Shown here: positions 1 to 9,274 of the stretch, one piece after another
Layout of the letters: every line of letters begins with the position of its first letter
How positions within the stretch are numbered: position 1 is the first letter of the stretch
Source of the DNA: Phaeobacter sp. G2
GTDB lineage: Bacteria > Pseudomonadota > Alphaproteobacteria > Rhodobacterales > Rhodobacteraceae
Reading direction: 5' to 3'
NCBI GenBank assembly: GCA_025163595.1
Contig: CP104100.1
Coordinates: 1,054,001 to 1,118,000 of the forward strand
DNA: 64,000 bases
Position numbers and translations under genes: made by a program
The notes under the pieces: generated by a model
The model's input: only the letters and a program-made list of their open reading frames with translations
Database searches by the model: none
Told to the model about the DNA's origin: nothing

Positions 1-519
1 GGGTTCATCCAGGATCAGGATTTTGGCATCCCGGTACAGCGCCTTGAGGATCTCGACCCGCTGGCGTTCGCCCACCGTCAGGCGACCCACCTTGGCCTCT
101 GGGTCGACCTTGAGATGGAATTGCTGCGACAGGGCGCGAATGCGGGATTTTACCTGTCGGGGTTTCAGCGACAGCCCGGACAGATGATCAACGCCCAGAA
201 CGATATTTTCCCAGACCGTCAGATTGTCAGCCAGGGTGAAATGCTGATGCACCATGCCAACGCCGGCATCCAATGCCGCGCGCGGCGCACCTGGGGGCAG
301 CGGCTGGCCGAACAGTTCAACCGATCCGGCATCAGCGGTATATTGGCCAAAGAGAATATTCATCAGCGTGGTCTTGCCCGCGCCGTTTTCGCCAAGCAAA
401 GCAATGACTTCGCCGCGATGCAAATCAAAGCTCACCTCCTCATTGGCCGTGACCGGACCAAAGCGTTTGGTGATGCCTTGAAGGCGCAGGACAACCTGCG
501 CCTCGTTTTCTGTGCTCAT
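1..519 (-). CDS. BMP-family ABC importer, ATP-binding protein (partial, 3' end beyond window)
   Basis: The reverse strand reads an ABC ATPase whose first 173 residues lie here; the rest lies left of base 1. Walker A is GENGAGKTT at residues 43-51, the Q-loop glutamine is in VHQHF near 92, the signature is LTVGERQ near 147, and Walker B ILILDEP is the last thing visible. The LTVGERQ form of the signature is typical of the sugar/nucleoside importers that have two fused nucleotide-binding halves, so the full protein is probably about 500 residues. The gene follows the substrate-binding protein by 15 bases, so the two form one operon; permease genes are expected further left. ATG start at 519. 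Substrate is not shown by the sequence; nucleosides are a family-based guess. Confidence 0.9.
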   Translation of the reverse strand, partial: MSTENEAQVVLRLQGITKRFGPVTANEEVSFDLHRGEVIALLGENGAGKTTLMNILFGQYTADAGSVELFGQPLPPGAPRAALDAGVGMVHQHFTLADNLTVWENIVLGVDHLSGLSLKPRQVKSRIRALSQQFHLKVDPEAKVGRLTVGERQRVEILKALYRDAKILILDEP

Positions 520-534
520 ACGATCAGGTCCAGC

Positions 535-1560
535 TCAAGAAGACTTGGGCTCTTCGTCGTTGATGGCAACAGTATAGGAGCCATCCTTGATCGCCGCAGT
601 ACGGGTGGCGATGAGATCAAGGGCAGCCTGCGGGATCTTACCCTCAAAGGTGCCATAGGGCGCCAGGGAACAGCCGCCTTTGGCCATAAAGGAATAGATG
701 CCGTAGTCTTTGGCAGTAAAGCTGCCCGCCTGCACGGCGGCAATGGCCGCATCCAGGGTGGGTTCAAAATGCCAGATCGCCGAGGCCACAACTGTGTCCG
801 GGTAGTCAGACTGGGTGTCTATGACGTTGCCGATGGCCAAGAGACCTTTTTCCTTGGCCGCATCCGACACGCCAAAGCGTTCAGCATACAGCACATCGGC
901 GCCATTTTCAGCCATGGCAAAGGCGGTTTCCTTGGCCTTGGGTGGATCAAACCAGGAGCCAATAAAGGAGACCTGGAACTTCATCTCCGGGTTCATTTCC
1001 TTTGCGCCGGCCATGAAGGCATGCATCAGGCGGTTCACTTCCGGGATCGGAAAGCCGCCAACCATGCCGATATTGCCAGATTTCGACATCGCCCCGGCGA
1101 TGATACCCGACAGGTAGGCGGCGTCCTGAATGTAGTTATCAAACACCGACAGATTGGGCACGGCGGCGTCTTCTTTGAAAGAAGACCCCATCAGGAAGGC
1201 CACATCCGGGTAGTCAGCCATGACTTCACGGGCCTCGGCCTCGACGCCAAAAATCTCACCGATGATCATCGTGTAGCCGCTTTCGGCATATTCACGCATC
1301 ACCCGGGCGTAGTCAGAGTTGGAGGTGTTTTCGGAATAGCTGTAGCTGATGTCACCGCGATCCTGCGCTGCCAGTGCGGCCACATGGATGCGGCTGACCC
1401 ATTGCTGTTCAACCGGGACGGTGTAGATGCCGGCCACTTTGATGGGCTCGGCTGCCATCAGTTTTGCAGGGGACAAAGCGGCACCGGCTGTGAGGGCGAG
1501 CGCTGCGCTGCTGGCGAGAAAACGACGGCGCGACGGTGCGGCCAAAGTGGATTTGGTCAT
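535..1560 (-). CDS. BMP family ABC transporter substrate-binding protein, Tat-exported
   Basis: A 341-residue periplasmic binding protein of the BMP/Med (PnrA-like) family, which bind purine nucleosides or related compounds. The N terminus has a twin-arginine signal, S-RRRFLA followed by an alanine/leucine-rich stretch ending near AEPIKVAG. The ligand-binding fold shows the family pattern SNSDYARVMREYAESGY and IIGEIFG in the first lobe, and GMVGGFPIPEVNRL in the second. I chose the ATG at 1560 over an upstream ATG at 1638, because AGGGGAAG sits six bases before it and because the signal peptide then begins directly. It is first in the operon with the ATPase. Export in folded form by Tat is unusual but not unknown for this family. 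Confidence 0.9.
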   Translation of the reverse strand: MTKSTLAAPSRRRFLASSAALALTAGAALSPAKLMAAEPIKVAGIYTVPVEQQWVSRIHVAALAAQDRGDISYSYSENTSNSDYARVMREYAESGYTMIIGEIFGVEAEAREVMADYPDVAFLMGSSFKEDAAVPNLSVFDNYIQDAAYLSGIIAGAMSKSGNIGMVGGFPIPEVNRLMHAFMAGAKEMNPEMKFQVSFIGSWFDPPKAKETAFAMAENGADVLYAERFGVSDAAKEKGLLAIGNVIDTQSDYPDTVVASAIWHFEPTLDAAIAAVQAGSFTAKDYGIYSFMAKGGCSLAPYGTFEGKIPQAALDLIATRTAAIKDGSYTVAINDEEPKSS

Positions 1561-1994
1561 AAAACTTCCCCTGTGTTGAAAAGGTCGATCCTTTGCAGAT
1601 CTTGTCCAAAGGGTAAAAATTTCATGGCGCTCTGGCAAGGGTGCATTCGCAGATTAGCTAGCATCTTGGGAAGGTTGGTCAAATTTTGCACATCTCGGAA
1701 CAGAGTTTGGTGTTTTTGCGTTTAGAAAATGAGTTTCTGGCCGATAGCACTGGTCAAATAGCACTGGTCACACGGGCCGGGATCAGCGGGTGGCGCGCAC
1801 CAAAGTGAACAGGATTGACAGCCGGGGCGGGTTTTAGCCGAGTTTGGTTTATCGGTAGGATTTGCCACGGGAAACGGCCAAACTGGGAACGACGGAAACA
1901 ACCCGGTTCTCCGTTTATATTTTGGTGCCCGTTTTGGGGCCAGCCCAGAACCAGTCCAGCGCCTGTCCAGAGCCTGTCAAAAAGGTAGCCCGTT
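1561..1994. promoter_or_regulatory. Divergent intergenic region between BMP importer and RND efflux genes
   Basis: This 434-base gap separates two divergent operons and should hold both promoters. No gene is convincing in it. The only structure seen is a 13-base direct repeat, atagcactggtca, at 1744-1756 and 1758-1770, separated by one base, which may be a regulator site. No clear -35/-10 pair could be assigned. Confidence 0.4.
1744..1770. repeat. 13-bp direct repeat (two copies, 14-bp period)
   Basis: Two identical copies of atagcactggtca lie at 1744-1756 and 1758-1770. The 14-base period is a little over one helical turn, so two protein subunits could bind on nearly the same face. It lies about 225 bases upstream of the efflux adaptor gene. 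Function is unknown. Confidence 0.6.
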
Positions 1995-3344
1995 ATGAAC
2001 CTCCGTCCTCTTCTCGTCGTGCCGCCCCTTGCAGTTGGAATTTTGGGGTTTGTCTGGATGACCGCGCGCCCGGAGCCGCAGGTGAGCGCGCTGCCCGAGG
2101 CTGAATTGGCGGTGCGCGTTCAGCCGGTGGTGCGCCGAGAAATCATCGCCAGCGCCGAAGGGTTTGGCCGGGTTGAGGCCGAACACAGCTGGGCGGCTAT
2201 TTCCGAGGTGCAGGGCCGTGTTCTGGAGGTCTCTGCGGGATTGAACACTGGCAGCATTGTCGAAGAGGGCACCGTACTGGTCGAGATCGACCAAACCGAC
2301 AATGAACTGTCGCGACAAAAGACACTGGCCAATATCGCCGCCGTCGAGGCCGACCTGGCGGAACTTGCCCGCGAGGAAGACAACGCACAGCGGCTGCTTT
2401 TGGTCGAGCAACGGATCCTCAAGGTGGCTCAGGCTGAACTGGCGCGGGTGACATCTTTGCTGGATCGCGGCGCAGGGACGCAAGCCACCGTGGATACAGC
2501 AGAAAAATCCTATCTGGCGCAGCAGACCTCGGTGACCAATCTGACCAATACGCTGTCGCTTTTCCCCGCGCGGCGCGATGCGCTGCACGCGACACTGGCG
2601 GTGCGTCAGGCCGAATTGGCCGAGGCTGAGCGGGCGCTGGACAAATCTGTCATCACGGCGCCATTCCGGGGGCGTGTGGCCAGCAAAAGTATCGAAGTTG
2701 GACAATTCGTCAGGACGGGGGATACGCTTTTGTCCCTGGACAGCACTGCCGCCGCTGAGGTGACAGCAGAGGTCCAGCCCAGCAGTTTTGGTCCCGTGGT
2801 CCTTGCTGGGGCTCAGAACGCGTTTCTGCAAAACAGCAGTTTTGACACCAGCCAATTCACCCAAGTCCTTCGCCGTGCGGGGGTGAGTGCTCATGTGGAG
2901 CTTTCGACACCGGAGCAGTTTGCGCCCTGGGAGGCCGAAATTGTGCGCCTGCGGGGTACCATGGATGCAGAGACCGGCACCATGGGCATTGTCGTCAGAG
3001 TTGCAGATCCATTGGTGGCGCAACAGGGGCTGCGCCGCCCGCCCCTGCATACCGGCAGTTTTGTCCGTGTGGTTTTCTCCAGCGCGCCGAGGCCAGACAG
3101 TATCGTGGTGCCCCGCAGCGCACTGCATGTGAGTGACGAGGGGACGCCCTTTGTCTACTTGGCCAACACAGAAGAGCGACTGGCCATCCGTGAGGTGGTG
3201 CCCGGGCAGGTCATTGGTGGCGAGGTGATCATCCGCTCTGGTTTGACCGGAGGGGAGACCCTGGTGCTGGGCCTGCCCAGCCCGCCTGTTCCGGGCATGA
3301 AGCTGGCCTTGGTGCCGGTTTCTGCTGCTGTGGAAGGCCAGTGA
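1995..3344 (+). CDS. RND efflux system periplasmic adaptor (HlyD/membrane fusion family)
   Basis: A 449-residue membrane fusion protein that would bridge the inner-membrane pump and an outer-membrane TolC-like channel. An N-terminal hydrophobic segment (residues about 5-20) anchors or exports it. Residues about 45-90 form the first barrel and lipoyl half, about 90-215 an alpha-hairpin rich in Glu, Leu and Ala, and FRGRVASKSIEVGQFVRTGD near 225 is the second lipoyl half. The beta-barrel and membrane-proximal domains follow. The start ATG is at 1995. The stop is one base away from the pump gene (GTGATATGATC), so translation is probably coupled. No TolC-family gene is in the window. The exported substrate cannot be told from sequence. 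Confidence 0.9.
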   Translation: MNLRPLLVVPPLAVGILGFVWMTARPEPQVSALPEAELAVRVQPVVRREIIASAEGFGRVEAEHSWAAISEVQGRVLEVSAGLNTGSIVEEGTVLVEIDQTDNELSRQKTLANIAAVEADLAELAREEDNAQRLLLVEQRILKVAQAELARVTSLLDRGAGTQATVDTAEKSYLAQQTSVTNLTNTLSLFPARRDALHATLAVRQAELAEAERALDKSVITAPFRGRVASKSIEVGQFVRTGDTLLSLDSTAAAEVTAEVQPSSFGPVVLAGAQNAFLQNSSFDTSQFTQVLRRAGVSAHVELSTPEQFAPWEAEIVRLRGTMDAETGTMGIVVRVADPLVAQQGLRRPPLHTGSFVRVVFSSAPRPDSIVVPRSALHVSDEGTPFVYLANTEERLAIREVVPGQVIGGEVIIRSGLTGGETLVLGLPSPPVPGMKLALVPVSAAVEGQ

Positions 3345-3345
3345 T

Positions 3346-6300
3346 ATGATCTCTTATTTTGTGCGCCACCCGGTTGCCTCCAACCTGATCATGGCGCTGT
3401 TCTGCCTTCTGGGGCTTGGTGTTCTCAGCAGTCTGGAGCGCGAGACTTTCCCCGAGTTCACCGCCTCCACCGTGGCGGCCCGGGTGGTCTATGCCGGCGC
3501 CTCGGCGCGGGATGTGGATGAGGAAATCTGCACCCCACTGGAAGCGGCGCTCACCGGCACCTCTGGAATGACCGAACTCACCTGTCTTTCTGTTGACGGT
3601 CTGGCAACTGCCACCGCCGAGCTGGAGGAGGGCGGCGATCTGACGTTGTTTTTCAATGATGTTTTTTCAGCGGTCTCCAGCATCAATGATTTCCCCCTGA
3701 ATGCTGAAACACCCACGGTGGAAATTCAGGCGCGCAGCGATCTGGTGGCGCTGGTGGCGGTCTCTGGGGTGTCTGGCAAACAGGGATTGATCGAATATAC
3801 CGATCAGCTGGCGGATCGTCTGCGCGCTGTGCCCGGTGTCGCCGAGATTTCGGTTTCGGGCATTACCGACCGTGAGCTGCAGGTGGTGTTTGATCAGGGC
3901 GCGCTGCACCGGTTTGGCCTGTCACCGCGCAATATCGTTGATGCGATCCAGGCCCGCAGCCTGAGCCAGCCGTTGGGCAGTGCAGATCTGGACGAAAACA
4001 GCCTGGTGCTGCGCTACGCCGACACCCGCCGCTCGGTTGCCGATCTCGAAGATCTGATCGTTTTGCAAAACCAGTCGGGCAGTTTTGTCCGGGTCAGCGA
4101 TCTGGCCGAGGTGCGGAGGATGGATGCCGACGAAAACATCGCTTCCTTTATTGATGGCGATCAGGCTGCGATCATTTCGGTGTCCAAAGCCAAGAACACC
4201 GACAGTATCCGGGTGTTTGAGGCGGTGGATCAGATCCTTAGCGCCGAGCGGGCGGCCTATCCCGATCCGTTTCAGATCACCGTCACCAACAACATGACAG
4301 AGCTGGTCGAGGAACGCCTGAACCTGATTTCGGAGAATATTGCCGTTGGTCTGGTTCTGGTGTTTTTTACCATGTGGCTGTTCTTTTCCCTGAACGAGGC
4401 CCTGTGGATTTCCGCGGCACTGCCGGTGTCCTTTCTGGGCACGTTGTTTGTGATGAGCCTGCTGGGCATCACCATCAACATGATCACTCTGGTGGCACTG
4501 CTGATGGCGGTTGGGCTGATCATGGACGATTCCATTGTGATTGCGGAAAACATCGACAAATGGCGGACCCGTGTCGGCCCCACCGAGGCCGCCTCCCGTG
4601 GGGCGCTGGAGGTTCTGCCAGGGGTGTTGTCGTCGTTTCTGACAACCGCCTGCGTCTTTGGCCCCTTGCTGTTTGTTGCCGGCGACATGGGGCAGATCTT
4701 GCGGTTCATTCCGCTAGTGCTGCTGATCACCCTGGCAATTTCACTGTTTGAAGGGTTTTTCATTCTGCCGCATCATCTCAGCCATGGGAGACTGGCGCGG
4801 ACAAGTGTTCACAAGACCCGTTTGGCGGAACGGGGCCTGGACTGGATCAAAGAGCGCTGCGTCTTGCCAATTGCAACCTGGCTGGTGACTTGGCGCTATC
4901 TGACCTTGGGGTCGGTCTTTGCTGTCTTGATCCTGTCGATCAGCCTGATTGCCTCCGGTGCGGTCAAGATGATCGGCTTTCCCTCCACCGAAAGCGACAC
5001 CCTGACGATCCGCTTTTCGCTGACCTCCGGGATCAATCGTGAGCGCTCTGTCGAGACCGTGGAACAATTGCTGGCAGGGCTGCGCCAGGTGGATGCGGAA
5101 TTTGCCCCCAAAACCAAGGGGGGGCTGCCTCTGGTTGAGCGGGTTTTGGTGCGCTATGCGGTCAATAGTGAGGTCTATGACAATGGCTCCAACACCGCCA
5201 CGATCACCGTGGATCTGCTCACCAGCTCTGAACGCAATGTGAGTGCCGATACGGTGCTGGAGGCCTGGAGATCGGCGGCGGGGCCGATCCCGGATCTCGT
5301 CCAATCATCGTTTTCTCAGGCTGAAATGGGTCCGGGAGGCTTTGACCTGGATGTGGAACTTACCGGCTATGATCTGGAAGAGCTGGAGGCGGCCTCCGCT
5401 GAGCTGCGCAATACCCTGTTGGCGCGTTCTGACGTGGTGGAAGCGTTTCAGGATTTCTATGGTGGCCGACAGGAGGTGCAGCTGGCGCTGAATGAATATG
5501 GCTACCTGATTGGGCTGACACCCCAGGCGATGTCGGATCAGCTGCGCAGCGCCTTTCAGGGCACCGAGACGGATAGCTTTCGCTCCAGTCAGTCAGATAT
5601 GACAGTGCGGGTGAAACTGGATGACACGGTGGCCAATCTGGTCGAGCTGGAACGCTTTCCGATCCTGGTGGGCGATGGCAAGCTGGTGGCGCTGTCAACC
5701 GTGGCTGAGATGACCCTATCGCAGGGCTATCCGACAATCACCCGCAAGAATGGCAAGGCGCTGGCGCGCATTCGCGGCAAGATCGACAACGCCACTGTGA
5801 CCTCGGCGCAGATCTCGGCGGTGATCACCAAGGAGCTGGGCCCGGCGCTGCAAAAGAGCTTCCCCGGTGTTGAGATCGGCATCTCGGGGGCCAGTGCCGA
5901 ACAGGCCAAGTCGCAATCCTCGATGATGAAACTGCTGTTATTGGGCCTTGTGGGGGTATTTATGGTTCTGGCTTTCCAGTTCCGGTCCTATTCGCTGCCG
6001 GTTGTGGTGATGCTGTCTATTCCCTTTGCGCTGGTTGGCACCATCCTGGGCCATTGGGGGCTGGGGATGGATATCTCAATGCCCAGTTGGATCGGATTTG
6101 CCTCGCTTGCCGGGATTGTCGTCAACAATGCGATCCTGTTTCTGACGTTCTTCCAGTCGCACCTTGATGGGGATGACTATGTTGCCGCCTCGCTGGATGC
6201 GGTGCGGGCGCGCTTTCGGCCAATTCTGCTGTCGACCTCTACCACCATCGCTGGTCTGGTCCCGATCCTGTTTGAGACCAGTCCACAGGTGCAGACCCTG

Positions 6301-6450
6301 GTGCCGGTCGTGGTCTCGGTGGCCTTTGGCCTGTTGGCCTCGATGGTTTTGGTTCTGTTGGTGCTGCCCGCGCTGATTGCGGTCTATTTTGACGTGGTTG
6401 ATGTGCGCAAATGGGTGGATCAATTCCAGCGCAGTGAGAATGTGTTCTAA
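3346..6450 (+). CDS. RND family efflux transporter permease (AcrB/HAE1-like)
   Basis: At 1034 residues this matches the usual length of HAE1-type RND pumps. TM1 starts at residue about 12 (NLIMALFCLLGLGVL), followed by the first porter domain. TM2-6 lie near 325-480 and TM8-12 near 850-1020. The proton-relay aspartate pair is visible in TM4 (GLIMDDSIVIAEN). In TM10 the motif is GIVVNNAILF, with Asn where AcrB has the relay lysine; this variant is frequent in HAE1 subgroups outside AcrB. It lies directly behind its adaptor gene. A GC-rich hairpin with a short T run follows. Drug, metal or lipid substrate cannot be decided; the absence of CusA-type methionine clusters argues against metal export. 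Confidence 0.92.
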   Translation: MISYFVRHPVASNLIMALFCLLGLGVLSSLERETFPEFTASTVAARVVYAGASARDVDEEICTPLEAALTGTSGMTELTCLSVDGLATATAELEEGGDLTLFFNDVFSAVSSINDFPLNAETPTVEIQARSDLVALVAVSGVSGKQGLIEYTDQLADRLRAVPGVAEISVSGITDRELQVVFDQGALHRFGLSPRNIVDAIQARSLSQPLGSADLDENSLVLRYADTRRSVADLEDLIVLQNQSGSFVRVSDLAEVRRMDADENIASFIDGDQAAIISVSKAKNTDSIRVFEAVDQILSAERAAYPDPFQITVTNNMTELVEERLNLISENIAVGLVLVFFTMWLFFSLNEALWISAALPVSFLGTLFVMSLLGITINMITLVALLMAVGLIMDDSIVIAENIDKWRTRVGPTEAASRGALEVLPGVLSSFLTTACVFGPLLFVAGDMGQILRFIPLVLLITLAISLFEGFFILPHHLSHGRLARTSVHKTRLAERGLDWIKERCVLPIATWLVTWRYLTLGSVFAVLILSISLIASGAVKMIGFPSTESDTLTIRFSLTSGINRERSVETVEQLLAGLRQVDAEFAPKTKGGLPLVERVLVRYAVNSEVYDNGSNTATITVDLLTSSERNVSADTVLEAWRSAAGPIPDLVQSSFSQAEMGPGGFDLDVELTGYDLEELEAASAELRNTLLARSDVVEAFQDFYGGRQEVQLALNEYGYLIGLTPQAMSDQLRSAFQGTETDSFRSSQSDMTVRVKLDDTVANLVELERFPILVGDGKLVALSTVAEMTLSQGYPTITRKNGKALARIRGKIDNATVTSAQISAVITKELGPALQKSFPGVEIGISGASAEQAKSQSSMMKLLLLGLVGVFMVLAFQFRSYSLPVVVMLSIPFALVGTILGHWGLGMDISMPSWIGFASLAGIVVNNAILFLTFFQSHLDGDDYVAASLDAVRARFRPILLSTSTTIAGLVPILFETSPQVQTLVPVVVSVAFGLLASMVLVLLVLPALIAVYFDVVDVRKWVDQFQRSENVF

Positions 6451-6476
6451 CGGGCAGGCCCCACCACGCATAGGCA

Positions 6477-6506
6477 GGCGGCACCCCGCATGGAGGTGCC
6501 GCCTTT
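6477..6506 (+). terminator. Hairpin terminator after RND operon
   Basis: GGCGGCACC at 6477-6485 pairs perfectly with GGTGCCGCC at 6495-6503 around a nine-base loop, followed by only three T. It sits between convergent genes and may serve both sides. The short T run makes it a weak intrinsic terminator. Confidence 0.55.
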
Positions 6507-6512
6507 GATCTG

Positions 6513-6980
6513 TTACAGTCCCAGATCCGACAGGCCGGGATGATCATCGGGGCGACGCCCCAGCGGCCAGTGAAACTTGCGATCGCTCTCTTTGATGGGC
6601 AGGTCATTGATGCAGGCAAAGCGGTTCTGCATCAGACCGTTTTCGGCGAACTCCCAGTTTTCATTACCGTAAGAGCGATACCAGTTGCCGCTGTCATCAT
6701 GCCATTCATAGGCATAGCGCACCGCGATGCGGTTTTCGGTAAAGGCCCAAAGCTCCTTGATCAGGCGATAGTCCAACTCGCGGATCCATTTTGCCTCGAG
6801 AAAGGCCTGGGCCTCGGCGCGGCTGCTGACAAAGGTGGCGCGGTTGCGCCATTTGGTGTCCGGGGTATAGGCTAGGGCCACCTTGGCCGCATCGCGGCTG
6901 TTCCAGCCATCTTCGGCCAGGCGTACTTTTTCAATGGCGCTGTCGCGGGTGAAGGGCGGCAGAGGCGGGCGGGTTTCCAT
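6513..6980 (-). CDS. NTF2-like nuclear transport factor 2 family protein (DUF1348 type)
   Basis: A 155-residue protein with the SnoaL/NTF2-like cone fold. The stretch [26 protein letters not shown] near residue 20 and the later [27 protein letters not shown] are typical of the DUF1348 group. No catalytic residues can be named, and the family has no firm function. I chose the ATG at 6980, which has AAGGAAG just upstream; an ATG-less extension to 7244 overlaps the neighbour and is not protein-like. It is the last gene of the left-reading GST/reductase cluster, 41 bases after the reductase stop. Confidence 0.85.
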   Translation of the reverse strand: METRPPLPPFTRDSAIEKVRLAEDGWNSRDAAKVALAYTPDTKWRNRATFVSSRAEAQAFLEAKWIRELDYRLIKELWAFTENRIAVRYAYEWHDDSGNWYRSYGNENWEFAENGLMQNRFACINDLPIKESDRKFHWPLGRRPDDHPGLSDLGL

Positions 6981-7021
6981 GGTAAGCTTCCTTTTTGTCA
7001 AATCAGAAGGGGAGGGGGAGG

Positions 7022-9154
7022 TTAAAGATCGAGTTCCAAGGCTGCGCTGCCTTTGGCAGGGCGGGCGCAACACAGCAGGGCTTCGCCGGGGGGAATCTCG
7101 GCTTGTGGTGGGGAGCGGTAGCTGACGCTGCCTTGGATAACTTTGGTGGCGCAGCTGCCGCAGGAGCCTGACCGGCAGCTGAAATCGGGCGACAGCCCCT
7201 GGGCCTCTGCCAGCTCCAGCAAAGACCCGTCTTTGGCGCGCCACTGTGTTGCCCCCGCAAGACTGGCAAAGCGCACTTCGGCGGTCTCGGCTTCGTCCTC
7301 GGCGCAGGGATCCGCCAGCTGATCCGCGGGCTGAGCGCCGGCTGAGACATCGGGGGCGCGGCGCAGCGCGGCGGGGCCAAAGCTTTCGGCAAAGATCCGG
7401 GCATCGCTGACCCCAAGGCGGCGCAGGCTGTCATAGATCCCCTGCATGAAGGGCGGCGGGCCACAGAGGAAGAAATCATAGTCATCCAGCGCCAGCACCT
7501 GCCGCAGGGTGTCGTCAGTGATCCGACCGGTGCCGTTATAGTCCAGGCCGGGTTCTTCGCCCTCGGCAGCCGTGCCTAAAAGAGACAGGTAGCGGATCTG
7601 CCCCTCTGTCGCTTGCTGCAGGGCGCGAAACTCATCCGCAAAGGCGCGCTGGGCGCTGTCGCGGCTGGCATGTAGCACAGTCAGCGGTCGCAGGTGCCGG
7701 GTCCGCAGACCTTCGCGCATTACATGGTTGGCCATTGCAACCATCGGCGTGATGCCAACCCCCCCGGCCAAAAGCACCGCCGGACGGGTTTCGGCAGGAT
7801 CAATATAAAAGGCACCACGGGGTGCTTTGACCTCCAGGATGTCGCCGGGCATGATCTGGTCATGCAGTAGGTGCGACATCGCACCCTGTTCTTCGCGTTT
7901 GACCGAAATCCGGTAGTGGCGCTCACCAGGGGCAGAGGAGACAGTGTAGCTCCGGCTCAGGATTTGGCCTGCGGCTTGTTCCTGCGTCGGTGTCTTGGAT
8001 CTGGCGCGCAGTGTCAGAAACTGGCCAGCCTCAAACGGCAACAGCGGTGCGCTATCGGCAGGTTCCAGATAAAAAGACCGAATGACCGAGCTTTCTTGCT
8101 GCACCCGGGCGACCCGGACCCGGCGCCAGGCATTGCGACCCTCTTCCTGTCTGGACCGTGCGGCGCGGTCTGCCCAGGTGTCGGCCATCAGCGAATGCGG
8201 TGAAAAGGCGCCCAGTTCGGCGCGAAACGGCAGCGCATCCTGCAGCCAAAGCCCATGATTCAGGGTAAAGCGCCAACCACGATCGGCACCGTGAAAGCCG
8301 CGTATTTCCGGTGCCTCCTTTGACAGCAGCTCAGTGGTGCCAGTGAGCATCAAAAGGTCGCCGGTGGCAAAATCGGGAAACACCAGCCCGGCCTTGGGGT
8401 TCAGCAGGAAATTGCCAAAGGTGTTGAAGTGGTTGTTGCCGGGAAAATCGGGAATGATCAGGCTATTGCCATCAACCTGCACAAACCCCGGCCGCCCGCC
8501 ACGATGGGAGACATCGACGCCCTCGACGGTGGGGTTGTCACGGGACTCTACCGCGCTGGCGACAAAGAACACATCTGCCGCTTCGATCATCCGACGCGCC
8601 TTTGCGCCCAGGTCTGTGAAACGCGGCGAAGCCTGTGCCGGGGAGCTGTCCGCAGCAGGGCGCAGAAAGGTGATGTCGCGGTGTTGGATATACTGCGGGC
8701 AATTGCCAAAGGATTGGTCAACTCGCAGCTGGAGCTGGCTTTCCCCTAAGGAGGAGACGCGTCCGTTCATCCTGTTGCGACGGCGGCTGTGCATCTCAAT
8801 TCCCAGCACAGCCATCGGCGTTTCAGCCTGCAGGGCGCGCCGTACCGGATCCGCCTGTGCGGCGTTCAAGGCGATGTTCAGGTGGCGGTTGTCCGGGCTT
8901 TGGGCAAACCCGGGGGTGCCTGGAAACAGGCTGGCCCAGGGCCAGCCTTTTGCATCCACAGCGCCCACCACCACAAAGGGCAGTTGGGCAAAAAAGGCCC
9001 GGTGTTGCTCTGGCATATAGGGGCGGATCACCTTGCGGCCAAATTGTTCCAGCATGTCGCGGCTGCCGTTGGCGCGTTGCAGCTGCTGTTCGCCGGCATG
9101 GAAGGGGGAGGCGGCCTGGGGGTCGTCAATCTGGGCGGGGATGGCGGGGGGCAT
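7022..9154 (-). CDS. PNPOx-like / ferredoxin-NADP reductase / 2Fe-2S fusion oxidoreductase
   Basis: About 710 residues with three modules. Residues about 30-320 resemble a pyridoxamine-5'-phosphate oxidase-like split-barrel flavin domain ([34 protein letters not shown]). Residues about 345-580 form an FNR-type reductase, with RSYTVSS for FAD/FMN and GGVGITPM for NAD(P)H. The C-terminal plant-type ferredoxin domain has cysteines spaced C-x4-C-x2-C-x26-C (CRSGSCGSC...C). Electrons would run NAD(P)H to flavin to 2Fe-2S. The ATG at 9154 has AAGAGG in front and is preferred to a TTG 33 bases upstream. The partner oxygenase or acceptor is unknown. The gene lies between a GST and an NTF2-like gene in the same direction. 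Confidence 0.88.
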   Translation of the reverse strand: MPPAIPAQIDDPQAASPFHAGEQQLQRANGSRDMLEQFGRKVIRPYMPEQHRAFFAQLPFVVVGAVDAKGWPWASLFPGTPGFAQSPDNRHLNIALNAAQADPVRRALQAETPMAVLGIEMHSRRRNRMNGRVSSLGESQLQLRVDQSFGNCPQYIQHRDITFLRPAADSSPAQASPRFTDLGAKARRMIEAADVFFVASAVESRDNPTVEGVDVSHRGGRPGFVQVDGNSLIIPDFPGNNHFNTFGNFLLNPKAGLVFPDFATGDLLMLTGTTELLSKEAPEIRGFHGADRGWRFTLNHGLWLQDALPFRAELGAFSPHSLMADTWADRAARSRQEEGRNAWRRVRVARVQQESSVIRSFYLEPADSAPLLPFEAGQFLTLRARSKTPTQEQAAGQILSRSYTVSSAPGERHYRISVKREEQGAMSHLLHDQIMPGDILEVKAPRGAFYIDPAETRPAVLLAGGVGITPMVAMANHVMREGLRTRHLRPLTVLHASRDSAQRAFADEFRALQQATEGQIRYLSLLGTAAEGEEPGLDYNGTGRITDDTLRQVLALDDYDFFLCGPPPFMQGIYDSLRRLGVSDARIFAESFGPAALRRAPDVSAGAQPADQLADPCAEDEAETAEVRFASLAGATQWRAKDGSLLELAEAQGLSPDFSCRSGSCGSCATKVIQGSVSYRSPPQAEIPPGEALLCCARPAKGSAALELDL

Positions 9155-9227
9155 GGCGGACCTCTTCACGGGATGCAGTTTGAACAAATAGGCGGGGGCT
9201 GGGGAGGCGCCATTGATGGCGGTCTGT

Positions 9228-9250
9228 CCGGGGCGGGCGACCCGCCCCGG
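9228..9250. other. Strong GC hairpin between GST and reductase genes
   Basis: CCGGGGCGGG (9228-9237) and CCCGCCCCGG (9241-9250) form a perfect ten-base-pair stem with a three-base loop. No T run follows in the direction of transcription (left), so it may lower read-through or stabilise an mRNA end rather than act as a classical terminator. Confidence 0.5.
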
Positions 9251-9274
9251 TGGTTGGTTTTGAACGCTAAGCGA

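Noticed and set aside
115..1725. A 536-residue frame opposite the BMP genes
   Set aside because: The opposite strand carries a complete Tat signal, binding-protein fold and ABC motifs; this frame is a shadow.
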